From: Welwitschia mirabilis
Lineage: Eukaryota > Gnetophyta > Gnetopsida > Welwitschiales
Length of the DNA: 55,740 bases
NCBI GenBank assembly: GCA_051453625.1
Contig: JBOZIK010000001.1
Coordinates: 148,776,028-148,831,767 of the forward strand
Direction of reading: 5' to 3'
A program made the translations under genes and the position numbers. Positions within the stretch are counted from its first letter, which is position 1; the number at the start of each line of letters is the position of its first letter. Positions 1-10,846 of this stretch are shown here, piece after piece. The notes beneath the pieces were generated by a model. The model did no database searches, was not told the origin of the DNA, and worked only from the letters and a program-made list of their open reading frames with translations.

Positions 1-1011
1 TTGAATTAATAAATTTTAAATCTTTCATTTTTGAACTCTTTGTCATGATTACTTTATATTTTCTTTATTACATGCCCCTTTTCTATATAAAGCTTTTTGC
101 AAATTTTAACAAAGTTTCATAAGCATTGGATTTTGCATGAAAAAAAGTTACCCACAAAAATATAGGAAAATTATCAATCATAACTAGAAAGTATCTTTTT
201 TTAGATAGACTCATAGTTTGGATAGGTTTAATTAAATCCATATGAATTAAGTTTAAGGGTTTACTAGTTATAATATCACTAACCCTTTTGTAAGATGTTC
301 TAGTTTATTTTCCCTTTTGACAAGCATCACATAGCCCTTGAAAAAGAGATTTTAAGGAGACCCTTAACTATCTCATCATAACATAATTCATAAATTTTTC
401 AAAGAATCAAAACTAATATGACCTAAACTCTGATACCAAATAACATCATCTTAAGTATGAGATGATAGACATGTAGAGTTATTATATTAATTTACACAAT
501 ACAAATTTTCATGTCTATTTGCTATAAGTAGAGGTTGATCGGTTTTTCCGTGTTTCATAATACATGTGTTTTCATTGAAAAAGACTTTATGACCCTTATC
601 ACAAATCTGACTAATGCTTAATGAATTATGCTTCAAACCATTGATAAATAAAACATTATGAATATTTGGTAAATTACCTTCACCAATCCTTCCAATTCCT
701 TTAATTTATGCTCTTTCATTATCTTTGAAAGTGAATTCTTCTCCATTATATTCCTTGAAGATGATAAAGTTTGATTTGTCACCTGTCATATGTCTTAAGC
801 ATCCACTATTTAGATACCAACACAAATGATTAGTTTCTTTTAAAGTCATTTGAATCAATAGGCTTTTAGTTATGGACTTAGGAATCCACTTCAGACACTT
901 ATTTCTATTTGTAATAAGATGAGATTTTTTGGTAAACATAAACTTAGATCCTAAAAGGAAGTGTGGAAATTCAATTTTGCTAAAGACACAATTAATCTTA
1001 GAATGATCCAT
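1..1011 (-). pseudogene. copia protease / pre-integrase / integrase N-terminus
   Basis: The longest open stretch (706-1011) contains WYLNSGCLRHMTGDKSNF, which matches the copia protease site WYLDSGCSRHMTGD except that the catalytic Asp is Asn (NSG, 802-810). Further along the minus strand, GLKHNSLSISQICDKG (about 600-660) is the pre-integrase signature. CDACQKGK (near 310-335) is the zinc-binding end of that domain. LIHMDLIKP (HMDL at 233-244) starts the integrase catalytic core. These domains process the polyprotein and integrate cDNA in an active element. Here the D-to-N change and stop codons (for example just after QKGK) make it inactive. The assignment is firm; exact frame joins are not resolved. 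Confidence 0.85.
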
Positions 1012-1583
1012 TTTATTGCAATAGTGGTAGGTGATATTAGCTAAATAATTCTTAGAATCTACCTTAGAAAAGGGTTTGAAATAAGAGAAGTGATTAGAAT
1101 TGGAAGATCTAGGAAATGATTTTCTGGAGGCTTGATCCTTTATTCTATAGGAATTTGATGCAAGGGTATTTTTTAGGTAATTAACTTTCTTTTCCTAATC
1201 TCAAGCTTATCTAGAAGGATTTTATTTTCTTTTCTAAGTTGGTTTAATCTATGAGCTAGATTTTGGAATTCAAAATATTCCAATTCAATATCATTAAGTA
1301 TATATTCACTAATGACTAAATCAATGTAAGAAGTAGAACGTACCTTTTCATCGATGATAGTCATGAGAGAGATACCACCATGTCTAAATCTGAGTTTTAT
1401 TTACTTTTACTTTCATCATTGTCCCATGTTATAGATAGGACTTTCTTTTCCTTTTTTTTTATCATCCTTTCTATTGTTTGAAAAGACATTTGAAGTATGA
1501 CCAAAGCCTTTGCAGAAATAGCATTAAATCTTATGACATCCTTTATCTTTCCTTCTTAGTGGTCTCCTAGACTTACCTCCTCC

Positions 1584-2055
1584 TTGTCGTCTCTGTATAA
1601 AGTGTCTGAATCTTCTGGCTAATAGGGCCACTTCATCTTCACTCTCTGGTTCTATGTCAGATTCATCCTTAATTTTGGAGTCTTCAAATTTAGAAGAAAG
1701 TGCCACACTCTTCTTCTTTTGCTTTTCAAATTTTAGCTCAAAAGTGTGGAGGTTCCCTTAGAGTTCATCNNNNNNNNNNNNNNNNNNNNNNNNNNNNNNN
1801 NNNNNNNNNNNNNNNNNNNNNNNNNNNNNNNNNNNNNNNNNNNNNNNNNNNNNNNNNNNNNNNNNNNNNTTGTCGTCTCTGCATGAGGCATCTAAATCTT
1901 CTAGCTAAGAAGGTCACTTCATCATTACTTTCTAGTTTTAGGATAGACCCATCTTTGATTTTGGGAAATTTATGTGTGAAAGATAGTTCCACACTCTTCT
2001 TCTTCTACTTTTCAAATTTTATCTCAAAAGTGTGAAGGTTCCTTTAAATTTCATT
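1584..2055. repeat. diverged duplicate of a gag segment flanking a gap
   Basis: The 186 bp ending at 1769 and the sequence starting at 1870 are alignable copies of the same gag segment. They begin with the same 12 bases (TTGTCGTCTCTG) and share blocks such as CCACACTCTTCTTCTT. By eye they are roughly three quarters identical. The second copy starts exactly at the end of the 100-N gap. It may be a real tandem duplication inside gag, or two related copia copies joined by scaffolding. Confidence 0.7.
1770..1869. other. assembly gap, exactly 100 N
   Basis: A run of exactly 100 N, the conventional size for a gap of unknown length. The protein-like readings across it are meaningless. Confidence 0.99.
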
Positions 2056-2707
2056 CAGTTTCATGATTTTTAGATCCTTTCTTTCTTCAATAGTGGTCGC
2101 TTTTGATTTGAACCTTTTTGGTAGAGATTTTAAGGCTTTGTAAACAACTCTTGATTCTTCAATTAATTAACCTAATCCACAAATAGAATTTATAATATCT
2201 ATTAATTTTACAAATAAATCATTTATACCTTCATCGTCTTCCATATTTAGATCCTTAATCTGGGTGATTAGCATTTAAAGCTTAGCCTACTTTACTAAAT
2301 TTGTTCCTTCATGAGTAATTTCCAAGATATCCCATGCTTCTTTGGTAGTGGTGCAGTTTACCACTCTTTTAAAATCTTCTAGACCTATGATAAAGAAGAT
2401 AGCATTTAGGCCTTTGAACTTGTAGGTTACAGCTTGTTTCTCATCTGCTGTCCATTTGTCCTTGCTTTTTGGAATTGCCAACTTGGTAATTGGATCCTGC
2501 AAAGTAGAAGAACAGTACCCATTAATAATAGACTTCCAAATATCTAAATCAATTGGATTGAACAAAGAATCTCATCTTTGCTTTCCAATAACCATAATTT
2601 GTTCCATCAAAGAAGGAAGATCTTATGAAAATATTTCCTTGAGTGAGTTAACTCATTTTCTAGGGATGAGTGGAGCAGAGATCTGTTAGAATCTATTGCT
2701 TAAACTT

Positions 2708-2720
2708 GCTCTGATACTAA
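2708..2720 (-). other. degenerate primer-binding site (initiator tRNA-Met type)
   Basis: The plus strand reads GCTCTGATACTAA, so the minus strand reads TTAGTATCAGAGC. This is one G-to-A change from the plant retrotransposon primer site TGGTATCAGAGC, complementary to the 3' end of initiator tRNA-Met. It lies just upstream of the copia gag and marks the internal edge of the 5' LTR, which should begin at about 2721 and extend right. Confidence 0.7.
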
Positions 2721-3530
2721 TGATACAAAATTTTCATCTTGCTATTTAATCGATTAACCCATGTATTTTGAATCATAGGAATGAAATTTAGTATCATGCG
2801 ACTATGCAACAAAATAAAACATTAAAACTATGGGGCTTTTAACTATCCTAAGGGCTTTTAATATCACATGTTATCCTTCAACTATTTCCTACATATGCTC
2901 CCCAATTAGATACATTATCAATTTCTATATTAAAGTGTAAAATGATTTAAGAATAATCACTATTAAAAGAATGAAATAATTTATGCAACTTTGGAATCTT
3001 TTGACTGCCATTCACATATGAAATAAAACATAGTCCTGTAAATAATGAGGAAATTCAAATATGAACTTGTAAATAGTATCATTAACAAAATTAAGTGTGA
3101 AAATTTATGAAGTAAACAATTTTTTGTAAAAGTTATCTTATGCTTTCCAAAATAATGAAAATAACATAACACATCCATAAAAAGGGTAATGAAAAAAAAT
3201 CATTAAATAACATTAAATAATACACCAATGCCTTTATAGGAGAGAAGTAAATTAATATAGTTAAATGAAAGAAATAATGAATTTGGCATGTCAAAGTAAA
3301 TTAAACAGCAGAAATAATAACTGAGAGCATAAGATAAAATAAAAAATCTTACTTTGATTGATAGTAATAACTTCTTTATTACTTAATATTTTAGTTGTAT
3401 TACTATCCTTGTTTCTCATATCCCATCCCATTAACAAGGGTGCCTACAGTTATAGTGCCAAAATTTTATAGCTAGATTTGTTAGTAGGCTATTCCTTTAT
3501 AGTTCTCTCTTAATCAACATAGTAAAGTGG
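2721..3530 (-). repeat. probable copia 5' LTR, right boundary not resolved
   Basis: The segment starts TGATAC next to the primer site, as expected for an LTR edge read in reverse. It has no coding signal on either strand. I cannot identify the outer LTR end because the partner LTR is outside the window. Part of this stretch may be unrelated spacer before the chromovirus fragment. Confidence 0.35.
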
Positions 3531-4960
3531 GGACTTATTGATGTAGGATATCATCATGTGGTATTTGGTGTTACAAATGTTTAATAATTTTTCTAAGATA
3601 GCAATACCTATAACTTCATTATTCCATAAAGGAAGGAAATTTTAATAGACACAGATATGAAATACTACCTTTAATAAATTAAAGGAGTTATTTACTAGCC
3701 CTTCTAGTATGACCATGCCAATAGGTCAAAAACACTTTTGTATCTTCACTGATGCATCAGAGGATAGTTTGATATGTGTTCTTATGTAAGACAAAAGGAT
3801 CATAACATATGGTTCATAACAATTAAAGCCTCATAATAGGAATTATCCAATCCAAGATTTGGACTTAGCTACTATAGTACATATCCTAAAAATATGGAGG
3901 CATTATCTTTATAGAGAATAATTTGAAGAATGGGAAAATCCTCAAAGTATTAACTACATATTTTCCTAGCCACATTTAAATTTGATACAAATAAAATGGG
4001 CTGTAAGTGATTATGATTTAAAAATCAAGTTTCATAAGATTAAAGAAAACAAGGTTATTAATGCTCTAAGTAGGAAATGGTATTCTAAGTGAATGATATC
4101 AATATCTCAAAAATAGATTCAAGAACTAAAGTAAACCTTTCAAAAGATGATTTTGCAAATGAGAAAAGGATTAGAAAGGAATAAGATGCTTTAGAATAAT
4201 ACTACAAGTTTATTATTGTAGCCTTATCTTATTTAACATATAATTATCCATTCTAGAAAGGGGTAATATGAGGAAATAGATTTTGTAGGAATGTCACAAA
4301 ACACCTTCTTTAAGACACCCAAACAGTGGAATGATTTATCATAATCTATTCAATTACTTTTGGTGGCCTGGTTATAAAAATGATGTGTTGGAATTTGTAA
4401 GATAATGTTTGACTTATTAGTAAGTAAAGGTAGAACAGTGTTAAAATGTGAAGAGATTTGGCCTCATAATATTCCAAAATAAAAGTGAAACATTGTTAGT
4501 ATGGATTTTCTCATAGAACTTCTTAAGACAAAATTTGGTAGTGATTACGTCTTAGTAGTAGTGGATAAAATCACCAAAATTGCTCAATTTTTAGCTATTA
4601 ATACAAAGTTAGTAATAGAAAAGATTGAAAAATTATATTTAAAACAAGCATCTAAATTGCATGAAGTACTAAGAAAATTAATTTTAGATAGAGATGATTG
4701 TTTTACTTCAAGTTTCAAACAAACATCACCAAATTCCTTAAAAAGAAAACTAAACTTAAGCATAGCCTATCATCCAGAGATAGAGTGATCAAGAAAGAGC
4801 ATAAATCAAATGGTAGATACATTGTTATGTACATATGATATTCAACACCCTAGTGACTAGAATGAAATGTTGGACTCAGCAAAATTTGCCTATAATAGTA
4901 GTTGGTTTGAAAGGCAAAATCTATCTAAAAAAATACATGTGGATCTAACAGGTAAATACA
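3530..4960 (+). pseudogene. Ty3/gypsy chromovirus pol fragment with internal deletion
   Basis: From about 3530 the plus strand gives VVFGVTNV (RT motif FGLTNAP), then jumps directly to FNNFSKIAIPITSL (connection region). About a hundred RT residues, including the YxDD site, are absent. RNase H follows (CIFTDASED near 3755, LKIWRHYLY near 3885, then an ALSRK motif near 4060). Integrase is next: MDF start at 4501, VVVDKITKIAQF, LDRDDCF, AYHPE and FAYNSSW. The stretch 4501-4788 is still open. The order RT-RNase H-integrase identifies Ty3/gypsy, and the motif set is chromovirus-like. Stops and frameshifts are frequent. The C-terminus fades out near 4960. Confidence 0.8.
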
Positions 4961-5128
4961 TAATATAAGCAAGTAAAAAATAGAAGAATAATGGAGGAAT
5001 TAAGGAAAGAGAAATGTACCATCAGAAAGTAACAAATCATAGATGTTATCAATAAGATAGCTATAGAGCTAGGTATACCTATAACCTATGGTCACCTCCT
5101 AGTAATTTTTTAGTCTTTCTGTACTTGC
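4961..5128. other. unassigned spacer
   Basis: The segment between the integrase remnant and the minisatellite shows no recognisable coding or repeat structure. It may be the decayed integrase tail or the flank of the CACTA insertion. Confidence 0.4.
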
Positions 5129-5739
5129 CATTGCAAGAAGGCTAGAGTTTTCATTTACATTTCATATGCATCCCATGTGCAAGTGGAGTTACAATGGGTA
5201 AGTAAAGCGACAAGGTGCAAGTGGAGCGGCAATAGGCAAGTGGAGCAGTAAGGCATGAGTAGAGCAGCAAGGAGTAAGTAGAGCAGGAACACATGAGTAA
5301 AGCAGAGCACAAAATGCATGTAGGTAAGTGAAGCAATAAGGTTCCAGTAGAGCGACAATGAGTAAGTGAAGCAACAAGGCATGAGTGGAGTAAAAAGGCA
5401 TGAGTATAGTAGCAACATGTAAGTGGAGAAGGACACAAAATGCATGTGCATTAGATTTATTATTGACATCATGTGTGTGACTCTTTTTTTATTGATTTCA
5501 TCTTTTATGGAATTTATCCTATTAAACACCTTAAAAGCCCTAAATATTTTATAGTGTTTATTTGGTTAAGCACCATAAAAAATCACAAATATATAAGGCA
5601 TTAATTTATAAATGCCTTAAAAACATTTACATATGGGATTTTAAGGTGTTTATTTAGAAAAAAGCCTTAAAAGAGTTATATCTTTTTTTCAATATGTTTA
5701 TTAAAATAAATGCCTTTAAAGGCACTATTTCTTGTAGTG
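5129..5739 (+). mobile_element. candidate non-autonomous CACTA transposon
   Basis: The right end reads TTTCTTGTAGTG (5728-5739), the reverse complement of the CACTA-family terminus CACTACAAGAAA. The preceding 200 bp contains repeated CCTTAAAA/TTTTAAGG units in both orientations, resembling the subterminal repeats of CACTA (En/Spm) elements. A weak partner terminus, CATTGCAAGAAGG, is at 5129. No transposase is visible. Chromovirus gag starts immediately to the right, which fits insertion into gag. The right end is fairly convincing. The left end and a 3-bp target duplication are not demonstrated. Confidence 0.45.
5170..5450 (+). repeat. minisatellite, about 18-21 bp units
   Basis: About 14 imperfect tandem units near the consensus GCAAGTGGAGCAGCAAGGCA. 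A higher-order period of roughly 126 bp is suggested by CACAAAATGCATGT recurring near 5309 and 5435. Three minus-strand frames stay open through it only because the repeat lacks stops. The resulting Leu/Ser/Cys-rich peptides are not genes. Confidence 0.85.
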
Positions 5740-5744
5740 TTTAC

Positions 5745-6240
5745 AACCTCAGATAGGAATCAATGTTAGTAGCTCACTATGAGAATAAATTTATGTAGCT
5801 ATTAAGGTATGTACTAGAGATAGCCAATAATAGAATAGTTAAAATACAAAGACTAGTGAGTGGTTTACATTATATAATATAGAGTCATATTAGGTTTTTT
5901 TAACCAAGGACATTTACTAATGCCTTAAAGAAGGAGAGACCTGTTGAGAAATTCTAGACTAGCAGCAAAATTTTTTAAGATAAATAAGAAAACTCCCATG
6001 AGTCAAGGGGAACTTAATCTAGGAAAATATCCTTCTTTAGAAATACAAGAATAGATAAAGCTAGAGGTTAGTATGAGGCTGATAAAGTAAATAAAATAGA
6101 GGTAAGGTAATTCCAAGAAAGAGAGAAGGCATTCATGGCACTATCATCTACTACAAGAATCAAGACTTAGGTTCCTAGGATGACTAGGTGTTATAATTTT
6201 GGTGGACCTCATATGAATATAAATTATCTAAAGAAAAAGA
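5745..6240 (+). pseudogene. chromovirus gag, C-terminal part with zinc knuckle
   Basis: The translation gives the YENKFM-LLRYVLEIANN pattern and a following GLHYII-SHIRF pattern. These match the Retrotrans_gag family (YE-x-F-x-x-L-x-RYAPEL, then GLRxxIRxxV). A decayed CCHC knuckle lies near 6188-6232 (CYNFGGPHMNINYL), with the second Cys as Phe and the last as Tyr. The N-terminal half is missing; the sequence begins next to the CACTA-type terminus. Frames are broken throughout. Confidence 0.65.
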
Positions 6241-6339
6241 AGAAGGAATAGGATACAATTGCTATTAGAAAGCTATATGCATTGATATCTAAGTATGATT
6301 CTCAATCATGAGTGATTTTAGAAACTATAGGTACTATAT

Positions 6340-9300
6340 TTAATGTTGCTATAAAAATTTTACTAGACCATTAAGAAACAGATTCTTTTATATTCCTTTT
6401 GATGTTTCAAAGGTTGTTTACTATAGTACATAATGAAAATAAAGTGATGGTGAAATGCCTAGATGGTAGTATGATTAAGGATCTTGGAAAAACCTCCATA
6501 TGTAATGTTATAATTGAAGATCATATTTTTTAGGCATAATTTCTAATTCTGAAACTAGGACATTTTGATATCATATTAAGCATGAATTGGCTATAAGAAA
6601 ATGAAACTAAAATATATTATTTTTTCTAGATAGACCATAGTAGTAAGAGTAAGTGATAAGAAAGTCCAATTAACCATCACCTCTAATCCTACTATAGAAA
6701 GATTAGTAAGAAAGAAGTAGATGATGAAGGAAGTAAATAAATGAGGAATGTTTGGAATATTTAAGTTTTTATTTTCTCTCAAATTTCAATAAAATATTTC
6801 AAGTATAATAGTAGTTAAGGAATATGTTGATTTATTTCTTGAAGAGTTACCAAGTTGTCCTCTATGTATAAATAAAGATTTTGAGATATCTCTTAAGCCT
6901 AGTACTAAACCAATCTTAAAGGAATCCTATAGAATGTTCCCTATCAAGCTAGCTAGATTGAAGACTCAAATAGCTATACTATTAAAAAAAGAATTGATTA
7001 GGATGAGTATATCATCATGGGGTGTACCATTTCTCTTTGTTAAAAATAAGGATAGTAGTCTGAGGCTATCTGTGGACTATAGAATATGAAATAAAGTTAC
7101 AATAAGAAATAATTATCCTTTCCCTTGAATAGAGGATTTATTTGATTAGCTTAAGTATGCTAGAGTATTGTCTAAGATTGATCTTAATTATAGATATCAT
7201 CAACTTAGGATTAAAGAAGAAGATGTTTTTAAAACATATTCTTGAACTAGGTATGGGTATTATTAATTTTAAGTAGTTTTTTTTGGCCTTACTAATGTAC
7301 ACATAATGTTCATGATAGTAATGAATGATATTTTTAGAACCTACTTGGATGATTCTGTTGTGGTTTTTATTAATAACATTTTAGTGTATTCTCCAACTAA
7401 AGAAGCACATGAGCAGCATGTAAGAATAGTTTGATACCTTAAGGGAAAAAACAATTCTATGCTAATCCTAGTAAGCATGAGTTCTAATTATCTAAGATTA
7501 AATTCTTGGAACATGTAATCTCGAAAGAAGGAGTTAGCGTAGATGAAGATAAGCTCCCTGTTGTTGTGAATTGATCTAAACTTGAATCAGTATCAAAAGT
7601 AAGAAGCTTCCTTAACCTTATAGGATACTATAGAAGGTTCATTAAAAATTTTTCTAAGGTAATTTCTTCTTTAACCTCCTTACTAAGAAAGAAAAAATAA
7701 TTTAAGTGGATAGAAATATGTGATCAAGCTTTTTAGGCATTAAAATAAATTCTAGCCTTCTAATTTTGAGGATGTCAAAATCAAGAACACCTTTTATAGT
7801 CTACACTGATACTTCAAGTAAAGGATTAGAAGTGGTTCTAATTCAAGATCTAGAAAATTAAAGAATCATGAAAAGAATTATCCTCTTGATGACTTATAGC
7901 TTATAGAAGTTATCCATGCATTAAAAAATTGGAGGCATTATCTCTATGGTGAATGGATAGAAATATGGACAGATCACAAGATCTTAAAATATATTCATAC
8001 ATAACCTAATCTTAGGAAAAGGAGATGGTGGGATTTTTATAGGATTATGGTCTAATAGTGAACTATCATGCAAGGAAGACAAATGTAGTTATTGATACCT
8101 TAAGTTAAAAAAGGCATGCCCTCTATAACTTGAGTGTGGATAGTAATTTGCAAGAAAGGATTTGAGAAGATTAATATAATTTTCCTCTATGCAAGAGAGT
8201 TAGGTAAGTTGAAATAGAAGGGCTTACCATCTCAAAGAACAAGTTGATATGATATTTGGAGAAACTTTTAGTGTTAAATGTAGCAAGGATAAAGCATATG
8301 ATCCCTGAAGATTTTCTAACAAATAAATATGCTATTTATCCTAGAGTTAATAAGATGTGTAATAATATGAAGTAGTATTATTGATGGCTAGGAATGAATT
8401 CAAAAATAGCTCACTATATAGCTAAATGTATGGCATGTAAATTAGTAAAGACAAAGCATAAGCATTCAACAGGACTACTATACCTTCATATTGTTTTAGA
8501 ATAGAAATGGAAAATAGTTGAAAGGAATTTTATTATAGGTCTACCTAGAGCCAAGAAAGGATATGATTCGATTTTGATTATAGCATATCTTTTAACTAAG
8601 AATGCATATTTATATTTAGTAAAAAGAATAAATATTACCTAATAAATTACAAAAGAGTATGTCAAAAATGTTGTTAAAATTTATGGATTTTCTAGGATGA
8701 TAATCGCTCATGGAAATAGTAAATTCGCATCTAGATTTAGAGCATCATTTCATATGGAATTGGGCATAAAACTAAATTTTAGTACAACATTCCATCCTCA
8801 AACTAATGGATAAACTAAAAGGACACATAAAACATTAGAAGACTATTAAGGTTGGTTATTTTAAACTTTTGAGGATCTTGGATAGATCACTTACTATTAG
8901 TAGAATTTACTTATAATGATAGCTATCAGGAGTTAATTTGCTATGCACTATTTAAATATTTATATGAAAATTAACGTAAAACACTAGTATCCTGGTTTGA
9001 TGCTACAAATAAGAGGATACTACAAGTATTATTCACTCAACATGTAGAAGAAAACATTAGGTAAATCATGAAGAGACTTCAAGAAATAAAGGATAGATAA
9101 GTAAAGTATGCAAACAAAGACTAAAAACATGTAGAATATGAAGAAGAAGATCATGTATTTCTTAAGAGGTTTTCATTTAAAGGAGTTTTTAGAGTTGGTA
9201 AAAAGGATAAGCTAGCTCTGATATTTATAGGGTCATATCAAATCATTAAGAGGATTGGGCCTATGTATTATGAGTTATTCCTACCTCCACAATTATCTAT

Positions 9301-9510
9301 GTTGCATAATCTTTTCCTGTATCATTACTAAGGAAATGCATTTCTGATGTGGCCAAGATTATCATAGATTAAGATATACTATAAAAGCTTAACCAGTAAA
9401 TTTATTAGACTAGAAGGAAATAGTACATTAAGAAAAACTAATTAAGGTATATAAGGTTAAATGGTCTAGAAAGATAAAATATGAGACAACATGGAAATAA
9501 AAAAGCAAAA
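6340..9510 (+). pseudogene. chromovirus (Tekay-like) pol: PR-RT-RNase H-IN
   Basis: Domains in order: aspartic protease (LLDH-x-x-TDSFI near 6352-6392, in place of LIDSGATHSF, and FDIILSMNWL near 6560-6592); RT (LKPSTKPI, SSWGVPFLFVKNKDSSLRLSVDYR, KIDLNYRYHQLRI, FFGLTNV, active site FINN at 7366-7377 instead of FIDD); RNase H ([23 protein letters not shown]); zinc-binding and integrase core; and a C-terminal tail ending in YETTWK (about 9490), which corresponds to the chromodomain-like end of Tekay elements. Dozens of stops and several frameshifts are present. Both RT catalytic Asp residues are Asn, so no active product is possible. The family assignment is firm. Confidence 0.85.
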
Positions 9511-9560
9511 TATTGCATTAAAAACCTAAACTACTTACCAGTTTCTAGGAGGAAACCTCT

Positions 9561-9575
9561 TAAAGGGGAGGGAAT
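9561..9575 (+). other. polypurine tract of the chromovirus
   Basis: TAAAGGGGAGGGAAT follows the end of pol by about 55 bp. It is in the right place to prime plus-strand DNA synthesis at the edge of the 3' LTR. Confidence 0.6.
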
Positions 9576-10846
9576 TATTACATCCACATTTTTTTCCAAG
9601 GACAGAAAAGCTTCTTTGTTAGCTAGGAAAATAATTCATATTTTGAAAGTACATAATAATTTATTTTAAATATAAAATTTATTTATAGATACTAATAAAA
9701 AAGTAAAAATAAATGTTTTCATATTACCTATCTTAGAAAAATTGTTAAGATATTAACTCCTAGTCATCACTTATTAATTAATTAAAAGATAGATTTTATT
9801 TTGGTAATTTATATTACTTTTGTAAGTTTTTCTAATCTTGTAGTTAGAATTAGAATACTTGATTTATCTTGAAGATTAACTTTAGCTTTGACACATAATT
9901 CTCTTAATTATATTTTATTCATGCAATACTAATGATATATGATCTAGAGTACTTTCTCATGTTATTTATTTCATGTAGTTATTGTCATATTATTTTTACA
10001 TCCACTAGCCAAACTTGGAAAGGAATGGTTAAGGGAATCTAAAGTACCTATAGACAGTTAAACCTTATTGTCAGTTATACCATTGATCCTACTATTAGTT
10101 TCTTATTATAAATACCTAAGTCCCTAGCCTATAGAGTCATAGATACATACCTTGAAAATCATAAACATGTGAATCTTGAATAAAACTAGGATTACTTTGA
10201 AGTTGTAGCTAATAATAGGTGTGGTCCTTAACTTTCTTTTGTAAATACTTGTATGACTTAGATCTTGCATTTGCATGGTTTGATTTTTGTATGAATTGTC
10301 ATGCTTGTTTAAAATTGATTGAATAATTATGAAGCTTTAGTTAACTGTCTTGACAGTCTTGGAGTTATAAGTCTTACTACTATATGTAATCCTTATGTCT
10401 TGACTTGATTAGCTTGCCTATCTTGTTAAACTTACTAGGTAAATCCTTACTACTAACTTGTTAATAAGTGTCTATCATTGACCTGTGTTATTATTAATCA
10501 TGACTTAATGTTAAATAAAAAAATAAATCTAGCTAAGATAACTAATTATTCAAACGTCAGAGATTGATACTCTTTTTTATAAGTCCTAAGTTATCTAGAC
10601 CAAATTTCTAGGAAGAAAGGAAAAAATATGTGCATAATTAAGATAATTTTATCCCTCCTAGTTGTGTGCAACTAAAGTAATTAAATATGTTATGAGATAA
10701 CAATAAAGCTGATAATGAGAAATTGAAGTCTTAGTCATGTCTTAGTTGTCTAAGTGTTTTCTACACCTCATGTCTTGATAACCTAATCCCAACTTGATCC
10801 TTATTGTGGTTCACACTGGGAACTTTGATGGAATATAGTTCTTACA
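9576..10846 (+). repeat. chromovirus 3' LTR (right end approximate)
   Basis: It starts TTATTACATCC just after the purine tract, a decayed form of the TGTTACATCC start common in plant chromoviruses. Inside are a TATA box and a polyadenylation signal about 70 bp apart, as expected for the U3-R region. The proposed right edge is the CTTACA at 10841-10846; this is a guess because the 5' LTR is missing. A short ORF over its left edge (9481-9669) is the pol tail read into the LTR. Confidence 0.5.
10107..10184 (+). promoter_or_regulatory. LTR TATA box and poly(A) signal
   Basis: TATAAATA at 10107-10114 is followed by AATAAA at 10179-10184 within the chromovirus LTR. This spacing fits a retrotransposon promoter with transcript start near 10140 and the R region between. 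Activity is unlikely given the decayed element. Confidence 0.45.

Larger units (their letters stand above)
1173..2565 (-). pseudogene. copia gag (UBN2/DUF4219-type) with degenerate zinc knuckle
   Basis: The N-terminal part (2287-2565) has W-x-I-x-x-G spacing, an IGLEDFKRVVNCTTTKEAWD block and HEGTNLVK, typical of copia gag of the UBN2 family, which packages element RNA. The middle has the acidic DEVALLARRFRHFIQRRQ stretch (1524-1706), also typical of this gag. The zinc knuckle at 1482-1523 reads CYFCKGFGHTSNVF, a CX2CX4HX4C motif whose last Cys is Phe. The downstream part (1173-1364) is charged and probably coiled-coil. Frames are broken, and the middle segment occurs twice on either side of a gap. 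Confidence 0.8.
1..2720 (-). mobile_element. Ty1/copia retrotransposon, 5' half, decayed
   Basis: Reading the minus strand from high to low coordinates gives primer-binding site, gag, zinc knuckle, aspartic protease, pre-integrase and the start of integrase. This is the canonical Ty1/copia order, in which integrase precedes reverse transcriptase. The window begins inside integrase, so RT, RNase H and the other LTR lie outside. Reading frames are interrupted by several stops, and the protease active site is altered. A 100-N gap interrupts gag. The lineage call rests on direct recognition of motifs and their order. It could be any of several copia clades, and I cannot choose among them. Confidence 0.85.

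Noticed and set aside
5151-5529. Three overlapping Cys/Leu/Ser-rich ORFs on the minus strand
   Set aside because: They are all frames of the same 20-bp minisatellite, open because the unit lacks stops.
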